NCBI GenBank assembly: GCA_034676185.1
Contig: JAUCCN010000025.1
Span: 1-8,513 of the forward strand
Reading direction: 5' to 3'
Length of the DNA: 8,513 bases
Source of the DNA: UBA7396 sp034676185
GTDB taxonomy: Bacteria > Patescibacteriota > Gracilibacteria > BD1-5 > UBA6164
Within the stretch, counting starts at the first letter, position 1; every line of letters starts with the position of its first letter. Below the pieces are notes generated by a model. The model worked only from the letters and a program-made list of their open reading frames with translations, did no database searches and had not been told where the DNA came from. Made by a program: the position numbers and the translations under genes. This document shows, piece after piece, positions 1 through 6,611 of the stretch.

Positions 1-68
1 ACTCTTCCAATTTTTAATAAATTTTTCATATCACACAAATTATCATCTAAAATTCTTTGTATTATCAT
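1..68 (-). CDS. Possible 5' end of an unidentified minus-strand gene, cut by window edge
   Basis: An open frame on the minus strand runs from an ATG at 66-68 off the left edge, about 22 codons. A second in-frame ATG at 27-29 (reading MKNLLKIGR) is an equally good start. The visible part is too short to recognise a family. A possible minus-strand promoter (TTGAAA, 18 bp, GATAAT) lies just upstream and would favour the second ATG. In this AT-rich sequence such an ORF can arise by chance, so it is listed only as a possibility. Confidence 0.25.
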   Translation of the reverse strand, partial: MIIQRILDDNLCDMKNLLKIGR

Positions 69-169
69 ACTCAAAATAAGATATTTTCAAACTTTGTTTC
101 TTTTTTTATTCTTTTAAAATGTATTGACAAATATAAAAAATATAATTTTAGAAAATATAAAATTTTTTA

Positions 170-197
170 TTTACAAAAAGTACAAATAAAATATAAT
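170..197 (+). promoter_or_regulatory. Predicted sigma70-type promoter of the pilin-like gene
   Basis: TTTACA at 170-175 and TATAAT at 192-197 are separated by 16 bp, and the expected transcription start lies about 25 nt before the ATG at 229. No Shine-Dalgarno sequence lies between them. The region is more than 80% A+T, so matches by chance are possible. A TTGACA at 124-129 lacks a well-spaced partner. Confidence 0.45.
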
Positions 198-228
198 ATT
201 TAAGTATTTTATTTTATTATTTTTAACT

Positions 229-2552
229 ATGAAAACAAAAAATACATATCTTATTATGAAAATGTATCATAGTATCTCTCAAGCTTCACCTAAACGTATT
301 CATTCAATCAAAAAAAAAGGATTCACATTAGTAGAATTGATCATTGTAATAACTATTTTAGCAATACTAGCAACAATAGCATTTATATCATTTAAAAACT
401 ATTCTTGAAATGCCAGAGATGGAAATAGAGTATCAACTTTAAAAAATATTGAAACTGGTTTATGAGTTTATTTTGTAAAAACTTGAGAATATCCAATGCC
501 AGAATGAAATATTTTGACTGGAAGTATCAATGGGAAAGAAATTATATATTCTTGAGAAATAGGAGAAAATATATCAAGAAGTATTAAATTAAACAAAGTT
601 TCTGTTGATCCTGTATTGTGAAAAATTATAAATACTGAATTACGTATAATAAACAAGAATACAATCTTTGAGGAATTGGAGAGTCAGATAGTATTTCACA
701 AAAAATAATTCCAATAACATATGCAGATAATTATTTTTGACAAGTAGTATGAAATTATAAAGGTTATATTAAATATTCTACTGGAAGTTATCATTATCTT
801 ACCAATGCACCGAGTCTTATATTTACATATAGTGGAAGTATAAATAATTTAGAAGATATTTTTTTAGAAAAAGAAAAAGTTCATTTTATTATCAAGAAAT
901 GAGAGAATATTCCATATGAAGTTTCTGGGAAAATAAACTCTCAAAATCCGGATGAAGTTATAAAGAAAAAAACAGGAAAACCAAATGCACAGTTTGAAAA
1001 TCTTGATATTAGTGAAGTAGTAAGTGCAAGTTCTGATACAGAAAAGAAAACAAAAATACAAGAATTACTAAATAATCAAGAAAATGAACATATCCTTGAT
1101 AGTTTTTGAAGTGATAATGAAGAAATGTTTGAAAATATAGTAAATGGATGAATTCCTCAAACAACTTCAAATAATTCTTCTTCGAGTTCATCAAGTAGTT
1201 GATGAGGAAATCTTCCTTCTCAAAATAATTGTCTTGCAAATCCAAGCTTTGAAAAAGATTGAAAAATATTTAATGTTCCCGAGTTAACTAATTGAAGTTC
1301 AGCAAATCCTAAACCATACATCGATGTAGTAGAAAATAATGGGACTTTTAGATATGAACTTACCGTTACTTGTACAGATTCAATTTTAGATGGAAGTGTA
1401 TCATCTCCTCAATGACAATTTTGTGATTATTGATATGTACTCAATGAGACATGAATAAGTTGTATTCCAAAAAAATGTGATGCAGTTATCATAGATGGTT
1501 ATAATATACCAATTTTAAATCATTGAGCAAGTAATGTAAATATTACAAAAATACTTTCTATTACATGATGAAATCAAACATGGGTTTGAAAATTTAGCTG
1601 TAATTTTTGAACTGTTACTTCAATTTCTTCTCAACCAGTAAATTTAGTATGTAATGCTTGATATTATAAAACAGATATTAGTACTTGTACTATTACTAGT
1701 AAGGGATATTATTCTTTATCTGGTGCAACAACTCAAACAGTATGTTGAAATGGGAAATATCAAGATGAAGTTTGACAATGAAGTTGTAAAACTTGTACTA
1801 ATAAAATAGAAAATTCAACATATATTCTGTCTTCAGCTTTAATTGCTAATATATGCCCATGGAGTTGTGCTCCGTGATATTGATATAATTGAACTTCATG
1901 TGTACCAGCAACTCAATGTATTTCTTGATTAGAATATATAACTATTTGAAATGGACAATCATGGGCTTGTAAAAATGTAGGAGCAACCAGTGTTTGGAAT
2001 GGAATAGACTCTTTTACTTGTACATCAAGTACAGATTGTTCTAATAAACCTCCATATGCAGGTAATTATTACCAATGGGGAAAAGATAATACTTCATGGA
2101 CTATTTGACAATCAGCTCAGCCATATTATTATTGATGGGAACCCACTAATAATACAAGGTGGTGATCAAGTAATTCTGATTTATTTTGGTGAAATTGAGG
2201 ATGAACTACATCAATATGAAGAAAAGGTGCTTGTGATGATGGATGGCATATTCCAAGTGCATATGAGTGGTATGAGATGTGTAAAACTTTAGGAAATACA
2301 TCTGATTGTGAAAATACAAGCGCTACTAAAACAGCTATACAATCAGCATTAAAGTTTCCATATACTTGATTACGTGCATGGGATACTTGAAATTATTGAT
2401 ATGTAAATGATACAGCTTATTATTGGGGAAGTAGCCCATATTATGATGACGGAGTACGTTTAGCAATTCTAAAAAATTCTGAAACAATATGAATTTGACC
2501 ATCTTATAGAGCATTTTCAATGCAGATACGTTGTATGAAGAATAATTGGTAA
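229..2552 (+). CDS. Type IV pilin-like surface protein with Cys-rich repeats and C-terminal FISUMP domain (apparent frameshift)
   Basis: Once a one-base gap near 621-625 is repaired, this encodes about 774 residues. A 31-residue leader ends in KKKG, followed by FTLVELIIVI, the class III (prepilin peptidase) cleavage and methylation motif with the Glu at mature position 5 and a hydrophobic helix. This marks a pilin or pseudopilin exported and assembled at the membrane. A pilin-type head follows (to about residue 160), then acidic and Lys-rich sequence, a run of eight Ser plus three Gly (about 317-327), a Cys-rich region (about 475-565) with GYY/GKYQDE-type repeats like GCC2/GCC3 growth-factor repeats, and a FISUMP domain (about 569-774) with GNGQSWACKN, NYYQWG, GWHIPSAYEW and a final IRCMKN. 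More than 40 glycines are TGA codons. The ATG at 229 is the first in frame; in-frame ATGs at 256 and 262 are possible. It probably acts as an adhesive or structural pilus-tip or surface protein (inference). The frames are 1 (229-624) and 3 (624-2552). Confidence 0.85.
619..626 (+). other. Frameshift site in the pilin-like gene
   Basis: Upstream the frame reads DPVLGK (TGA AAA at 619-624). Downstream the sensible frame restarts at 624 as NYKYGITYN, which continues the typical pilin head. The run has five A where six would restore a single frame. If the shift is not corrected, translation ends at TAA 706-708 after 159 residues. A backward slip of one base on AAA (622-624 to 621-623) would keep perfect pairing. 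The sequence alone cannot separate an assembly error, a true mutation and recoding. Confidence 0.8.
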
Positions 2553-2560
2553 TAAATATA

Positions 2561-2588
2561 TTGACAATAAAAAATAAATAGATATAAA
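2561..2588 (+). promoter_or_regulatory. Predicted promoter of the small secreted protein gene
   Basis: TTGACA at 2561-2566 and TATAAA at 2583-2588 have a 16-bp spacer. The expected start is about 25 nt before the ATG at 2621. No hairpin terminator lies between the pilin-like gene stop (2552) and this promoter, so read-through from upstream is also possible. Confidence 0.5.
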
Positions 2589-2620
2589 TAATATTCATTT
2601 ATCACTTATTTTTATTCTAT

Positions 2621-3016
2621 ATGAAATCGTTTCGAAATACTTTAGCTACTCTTACTCTTTGAACTACTTTAGCAGCATTGTCACCATGAGTACAAGCGTG
2701 AATTGATGAAGTAGTACAAGAGACTGCAAATACAGCAAATGTACCTACTCTAGAAACTAGAAAATTAGTAAAGCAAGACTCAAATCATAAACTAAAACAA
2801 TGACAAAGTGTGTATGTGCTCTATAAAGTGAAATCATTAAATGGAAAAGATGTATGAATTTTTATGCAAACTCAATATGATAATGTAAAAATGAAATGAT
2901 ATGAATCATTTTCATACCCAGGACATGATGGAAAAAGATTTCAATTATTGGTAACAAATGATATAGAAAATATTCCAGGAACTTCTGATTTTTCTACATA
3001 TATTATAAAAAAATAA
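2621..3016 (+). CDS. Small exported protein of unknown function
   Basis: This encodes 131 residues. The N-terminus is a standard Sec signal peptide: MKSFRN, a hydrophobic stretch containing LATLTLGTTLAAL, then SPGVQA with predicted cleavage after Ala26. The mature part (about 105 residues) begins with an acidic, Thr-rich stretch. It continues with a region rich in beta-prone residues (QGQSVYVLYKV, GKDVGIFMQTQYD, RFQLLVTND). I recognise no family. It has no Cys in the mature part and no lipobox, so a soluble periplasmic or secreted protein is likely. In-frame TGA codons are read as Gly, three of them within the signal peptide or at its boundary. It follows the pilin-like gene on the same strand by 68 bp with its own promoter-like sequence, so a shared surface role is plausible but unproven. 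There is no Shine-Dalgarno sequence; the start is the first ATG of the frame and places the signal peptide correctly. Confidence 0.82.
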
Positions 3017-3041
3017 AAAAAAGCCTTTTACAGGCTTTTTT
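3017..3041. terminator. Bidirectional intrinsic terminator between convergent genes
   Basis: A 10-bp perfect stem, AAAAAAGCCT (3017-3026) and AGGCTTTTTT (3032-3041), encloses the loop TTTAC, with T runs on both sides. It directly follows the stop of the small exported protein gene. On the minus strand it contains the last codons and the TAA (3028-3030) of thrS, so one hairpin ends both transcripts. Confidence 0.85.
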
Positions 3042-4803
3042 CTTTTATTTCAGTATTTAATTTTGAGATAAATTCTTCAAGAGAAAGAGTTGATTGCTCT
3101 TTTGTTCTTACATTTCTTATTGAAACAGTATTATTTGCTACTTCTTGCTCTCAGATAATTACAATATAATTATATTTTGAAGTTTCTCCATTTCTAATTT
3201 TTTTATTAAAACTATCACTTGAAAGATCTATATCACTTCTTATATCAAGTTCTTTTAACCTCATATTCAGAGATTTTGCATAATCTTCAAAATTTTCTGC
3301 AACAGGAACAATATTTACTTGTCTTGGAGACATCCATAAAGGAAATGCTCCAGCAAAATGTTCAATAATAATTCCCATAAATCTTTCTAAACTTCCTGAA
3401 ATAGCTCTATGAATAACGACTGGTCTTTCTTCTTCTCCAGCTTCATTTGTAAAGCTAAGTTTAAATCTTTCTGGAAGATTAAAATCACATTGAATAGTAG
3501 CAAGTTGCCATTCTCTACCAATACAATCTTTAAACATAAAATCAAGTTTTGGTCAGTAAAACGCTGCTTCTCCAGGCATTCTTTTGTATGGAAGATTATT
3601 TGCAATAGCAGCTTCTTCTAAAGCTCATTCAGCTTGAACCCAAACATCATCTGAACCAAGATATTTACTTCTATCTTCATCATCTCTTACAGAAAGTGAA
3701 ACCCAATAATCATTGATAAGTCCCATAGTTGTATAAAACTCTTTTATGATATCAGTAATAAGTTTTACTTCTTCTTTTATTTGAGTAACTCTACAGAATA
3801 AATGTCCATCATCTTGAGTAATTGCTCTTACTCTGGTAAGTCCTGATAATTGTCCAGTTTTTTCATCTCTATACACAGTTGCAGGTTCAAAATATCTTAC
3901 TGGCATATCTCTGTAAGAAAATTGATTATCAGCAAAAATTTGCATATGATGAGGACAGTTCATTGGTTTTACATAAAATTTTTCTTTTGAAGTTCCTCCC
4001 CAAACACTAAACATATCTTCTAAATAATGCCCAGCATGTCCAGAAGTTACATATAAATCTTCCTTTGCAAGATGTGGAGTACAAACTCTATGGTATCCAT
4101 GTCTTTTATGAAGATCCCATAAATAATTTTCAATTTCTTTTCTTATAATCATTCCGGCAGGTTGAATAAGTGGAAGTCATGCTCAAACAAGATCAGAAAT
4201 AGTAAATAATTTTAATTTTTTCCCAAGAATTCTATGGTCTCTTTTTTTCGCTTCTTCCAACATTTTTACATGAGCATCGAGTTCTTCTTTTGTATCAAAA
4301 GCAAGTCCGTAAATACGAGTAAGCATTTTTCTTGAAGCATCTCATTTCCAATATGCTCCAGCAATTTTTTCTAATGTAAATGAATTTTGGTCAATTTTAT
4401 TACTATTATCAACATGAGGTCCAGAACACATATCAATAAAACTTGATTCACCATTTTGCATAATATTTTTGTAAAAACTGATAGTTTTATGTCATTTTGC
4501 AAATAATTCTTCTGCCATTTCAACTTTGTATTCTTCTCATTGAGAACTTAAATAATCTCTTGCTTCTTCAAAAGAAAGATCATATTGTTCAAATTTTTGG
4601 TTTTGTTTGATAATTTGTTTCATCTTTTTTTCAAGTGCTTTTAAATCTTCTTCTTTGAATTCTATTCCATTGAAATCAAAATCATAATAAAATCCAGTAT
4701 CAATATCTGGTCCGATAGCCATTTTTACATCATTTCCATAAAGGGCTTTTACTGCTTGAGCCATAATATGACTCAGCGAGTGTCTTTTTGTAGAGATTTC
4801 CAT
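3028..4803 (-). CDS. thrS: Threonyl-tRNA synthetase lacking the TGS domain
   Basis: This encodes 591 residues of a class II aminoacyl-tRNA synthetase that charges tRNA-Thr in the cytoplasm. The editing domain carries both conserved motifs: HSLSH (His8, His12) and CSGPH (Cys126, His130). The catalytic core shows motif 2 around YRDEKTGQLSG (Arg312), TQDDGH and motif 3 at SGSLERFMG. The three zinc ligands of the family are present as Cys283 (PMNCP), His334 (QDDGH) and His465 (VIHRA). The anticodon-binding domain follows and ends in SLEEFISKLN. Eight glycines are TGA codons, including those in FYGPK and VIIGEQ. The E. coli enzyme has 642 residues; here the N-terminal TGS domain is absent, because an in-frame TAA at 4837-4839 lies upstream and the ATG at 4801-4803 is the first start. 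The last codons lie inside a terminator hairpin. The gene is preceded by an attenuator-like leader. The identification is certain. Confidence 0.97.
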
Positions 4804-4841
4804 AATTTTTTTGGTTAAAAGGTAATAAGTAATTTTTTAAT

Positions 4842-4871
4842 AAAAAAAACTCCTAAATTTTTTTAGAAGTT
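4842..4871 (-). terminator. Intrinsic terminator in the thrS leader (attenuator segments 3:4)
   Basis: On the minus strand AACTTCTAAA (4871-4862) pairs with TTTAGGAGTT (4857-4848) across a loop of four A, giving a 10-bp stem with one G-U pair, followed at once by a run of eight T (4849-4842). It sits about 38 nt before the thrS start and after the thrS promoter, so it would stop transcription before the gene unless an alternative structure forms. Confidence 0.75.
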
Positions 4872-4921
4872 CTTGTTTTTAATATTATTACACAACAAAA
4901 AAACATCTAAATTTTAGAAGT
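4862..4921 (-). promoter_or_regulatory. Alternative hairpins (segments 1:2 and 2:3) of the thrS attenuator
   Basis: Read on the minus strand, segment 1 is ACTTCTAAA (4921-4913, inside the leader ORF). Segment 2 is TTTAGATGT (4911-4903). Segment 3 is ACTTCTAAA (4870-4862), identical to segment 1. Segment 2 can pair equally with 1 or 3 (one mismatch). The 2:3 pairing can be extended by further A-T pairs and GTT/AAC, and it removes the 5' arm of the terminator. A ribosome waiting on the leader Thr codons would cover segment 1 and free segment 2 to pair with 3. A ribosome at the TAG would cover 1 and 2 and let the terminator form. The pairing is seen; the mechanism is inferred from the trp/his/pheST type of attenuator. 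Confidence 0.55.
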
Positions 4922-4960
4922 ATTCATAGCAGTTATGGTTACAAGTTGTGCGAAGCTCAT
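4907..4960 (-). CDS. Putative threonine-rich leader peptide of thrS
   Basis: This is a 17-codon ORF, MSFAQLVTITAMNTSKI, ending in TAG. Three of its residues are Thr (codons 8, 10 and 14: ACC, ACT, ACT), clustered toward the end. It starts about 22 nt after the predicted transcription start, and its stop codon lies inside hairpin segment 2, the arrangement seen in amino-acid operon leaders. A weak purine run (AAAGA) precedes the ATG, and an in-frame TAA lies just upstream. The local sequence is less A+T-rich than its surroundings. It is too short to be judged by coding statistics. The support is its position, its Thr content and its overlap with the mutually exclusive hairpins before a Thr-tRNA synthetase gene. 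Confidence 0.55.
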   Translation of the reverse strand: MSFAQLVTITAMNTSKI

Positions 4961-4988
4961 ATGTCTTTATTAAAAAGTAACATTTGGT

Positions 4989-5016
4989 AGTGTATAAATT
5001 TTTTTTTATTTGTCAA
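4989..5016 (-). promoter_or_regulatory. Predicted thrS promoter
   Basis: On the minus strand a consensus TTGACA (5016-5011) is followed after 16 bp by TACACT (4994-4989). The overlapping TATACA with 14-bp spacing is an alternative -10. Transcription would start near 4982 and give a leader of about 180 nt before the thrS ATG, which holds the leader ORF and attenuator hairpins. Confidence 0.5.
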
Positions 5017-5020
5017 AAAT

Positions 5021-5049
5021 TTGATTTATTTTTATGTTTATGCTAAAAT
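5021..5049 (+). promoter_or_regulatory. Predicted promoter of the pilT operon
   Basis: TTGATT (5021-5026) and TAAAAT (5044-5049) are spaced 17 bp apart, with an extended -10 TG at 5041-5042. It lies back to back with the thrS promoter, the two -35 boxes being 4 bp apart. It would drive the operon 5083-8285. Confidence 0.6.
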
Positions 5050-5082
5050 ATAGACAATAAATATTTTATTAATTATGAAATC

Positions 5083-5526
5083 ATGAATGAAAAAAGATTC
5101 TCAGAAGTAAACGAAAATATGGATTATTCTGATAGAGTTTTAGAATTTACTCCAGATGGAGAAATTTATATGCACTATGGAGATCAAGGAGAAAGTTATA
5201 GGCAATTGTTAGAAGATTATTTACTTTTATCATCTACAGAAAAAGCAGTGGTAGAAGTATATAAAAATAATGGGTATACTCTGGTGTGAGAAAGAGAAAC
5301 AGGAAGTGAGTATCCAGATTATTTAAAATATTTTTTTATACACCAAGATGGGAGATTATTAGATGGAGAAGAAAAAACACATTATAGAGTTCCAAATACT
5401 GATATAGATAATCATCATTTAAAACAACTAATATTTGTGAAATTAAAATCTCAAGAAGTAGAAAAAACAAAAGAGAAATTTTACATGACACTTGCACAAA
5501 TTTTAGGTACTATATTTAAAGATTAA
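5083..5526 (+). CDS. Unknown 147-residue protein, first gene of the pilT operon
   Basis: The protein is acidic and probably cytoplasmic: there is no signal peptide or membrane segment. It begins MNEKRFSEVNENMDYSD and contains LEFTPDGEIYMHYGDQGESY, then a possible helix RQLLEDYLLLSSTEKAVVEVY. Later come YFFIHQDGRL and a C-terminal helix ending LAQILGTIFKD. One glycine (TGA at 5287-5289, in GYTLVGERE) shows that code 25 applies. I recognise no family or catalytic motif. The gene is 21 bp from pilT on the same strand without an intervening terminator and is first after the promoter, so it is very likely co-transcribed with pilT. A role in pilus retraction or its control is only guilt by association. 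The ATG at 5083 is the start; the ATG at 5075 belongs to another frame that ends after 11 codons. Confidence 0.85.
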
Positions 5527-5547
5527 TTTAATTTTTTATAAAAAAAT

Positions 5548-6591
5548 ATGCAAATTGCTGATATATTAAAATTCGCACTTGAAAAAAATGCATCTGATAT
5601 CATTATTACTGGCTGATCAAAACCAAGCTTAAAAATAAATGGAGATATTTATTTTTTTGATCATATAGAAGTGATTTCAAAAGAAGAATCAAAAAAACTG
5701 GCTCTTTCTATTATGACAGAAAATCAAAGAGAATTATTTTTAAAAACTTTAGAACTTGATTTTTCGATTGAATTAAAAGGATTTTCAAGATTTAGAGTGA
5801 ATGCTTTTATTCAGAAAGATGGGTATAGTTTGGTTTTTAGGCCAATTAAATCAGAAATTCCTGAATTTGAATCACTTTACTTACCAGATATTTTAAAATC
5901 ATTCATTCATAAAAAAAATGGACTCGTTCTTATAACTGGATCGGTTGGAAGTGGAAAAACAACAACTTTATCATCACTTTTATGAGAAATTAATAAAACT
6001 CAGTCAAAACATATTATTACTGTAGAAGACCCAATAGAGTTTGTATATCAAAATAAAAAATCAATTATTGAGCAAAGAGAGGTTTGAACTCATACACTGA
6101 GCTTTGATAATGGTTTGAAATATGCTCTGAGGCAAGCTCCTGATGTGGTGATGATTTGAGAAATGAGAGATTTGGAAACATTTAGATTAGCTCTTCGTGC
6201 TGCTGAAACTGGAAATCTTGTTTTTGCAACACTCCATACTTCTTGAGCTGCTAGAACGGTTGCAAGAATTATAGATATGTTTCCTGGAGATGAAAAAGAA
6301 ATTATTAGACAACAACTTTCAGAATCACTTTTAGGAGTAGTTTGGCAACAACTTTTAAAAACTGCTGATGGGCAGGGAAGAGTTCCTGCAACAGAAGTGC
6401 TTATAAATACGGTTCCAGTTGCAAATATGATCAGAAAATCACAAACTCATCAAATTCCAAATGCAATGGAAACAGGAAAAGAGAGTGGAATGATTACGAT
6501 GAAAGATTCTTTGGACAGCTTATTTCAAAAATGATTGATTTCAAAAGATTTATATGAAAGCAATCTTGCGTTACTTGATAGATATAATTAA
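5548..6591 (+). CDS. pilT: Type IV pilus retraction ATPase PilT
   Basis: This encodes 347 residues, the usual PilT length. The hexameric cytoplasmic ATPase disassembles type IV pili and powers twitching, attachment and DNA uptake. The N-terminal PAS-like domain begins MQIADILKFALEKNASDII. The ATPase core has Walker A GSVGSGKT (131-138), the Asp box VEDPIEF, Walker B VVMIGEMRD (Gly204) and the His box TLHTSG (His230). The C-terminal PilT hallmark region reads NMIRKSQTHQIPNAMETG, matching the AIRNLIRE motif that separates PilT from PilB. Six glycines are TGA codons (residues 23, 146, 180, 204, 233, 329), several at invariant positions. It lies 21 bp after the orphan gene and 20 bp before the transglycosylase-like gene. 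The start is preceded by seven A and a T, with no Shine-Dalgarno sequence. No pilB, pilC or other assembly gene is visible here, but a pilin-like gene lies nearby. PilU is an alternative paralogue name. Confidence 0.95.
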
Positions 6592-6611
6592 TAGTTTATA
6601 ACTAAAAAAAT

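Noticed and set aside
124..146. TTGACA at 124-129 with TATAAT at 141-146 as a promoter.
   Set aside because: The 11-bp spacer is too short for a sigma70 promoter. The pair at 170-197 has normal spacing and a better position.
2056..2292. A 78-codon + strand ORF inside the pilin-like gene.
   Set aside because: It is in a different frame from the FISUMP domain, which is clearly coding across this stretch.
229..2552. Treating the pilin-like gene as a decayed pseudogene.
   Set aside because: Only one shift is seen, and all downstream domains remain open and well conserved, so decay is not supported.
3387..3621. ORFs of about 70 codons on both strands across the thrS core.
   Set aside because: They are shadows of the thrS reading frame, whose zinc-ligand and motif residues are intact here.
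4897..4921. The first leader hairpin (ACTTCTAAA/TTTAGATGT followed by seven T) as an independent terminator.
   Set aside because: The stem is short, A-T rich and contains a T-T mismatch, so it is better explained as the 1:2 arm pair of the attenuator, though weak termination is possible.
4903..4982. A T-box riboswitch in the thrS leader.
   Set aside because: No T-box consensus (AGGGUGGNACCGCG-like), no AG bulge and no long specifier stem were found, and the leader is too short.
5075..5110. An 11-codon ORF (ATG at 5075) overlapping the start of the 147-residue protein gene.
   Set aside because: It overlaps the better start at 5083 out of frame, has no codon bias or special residues, and such short ORFs are expected by chance in this composition.
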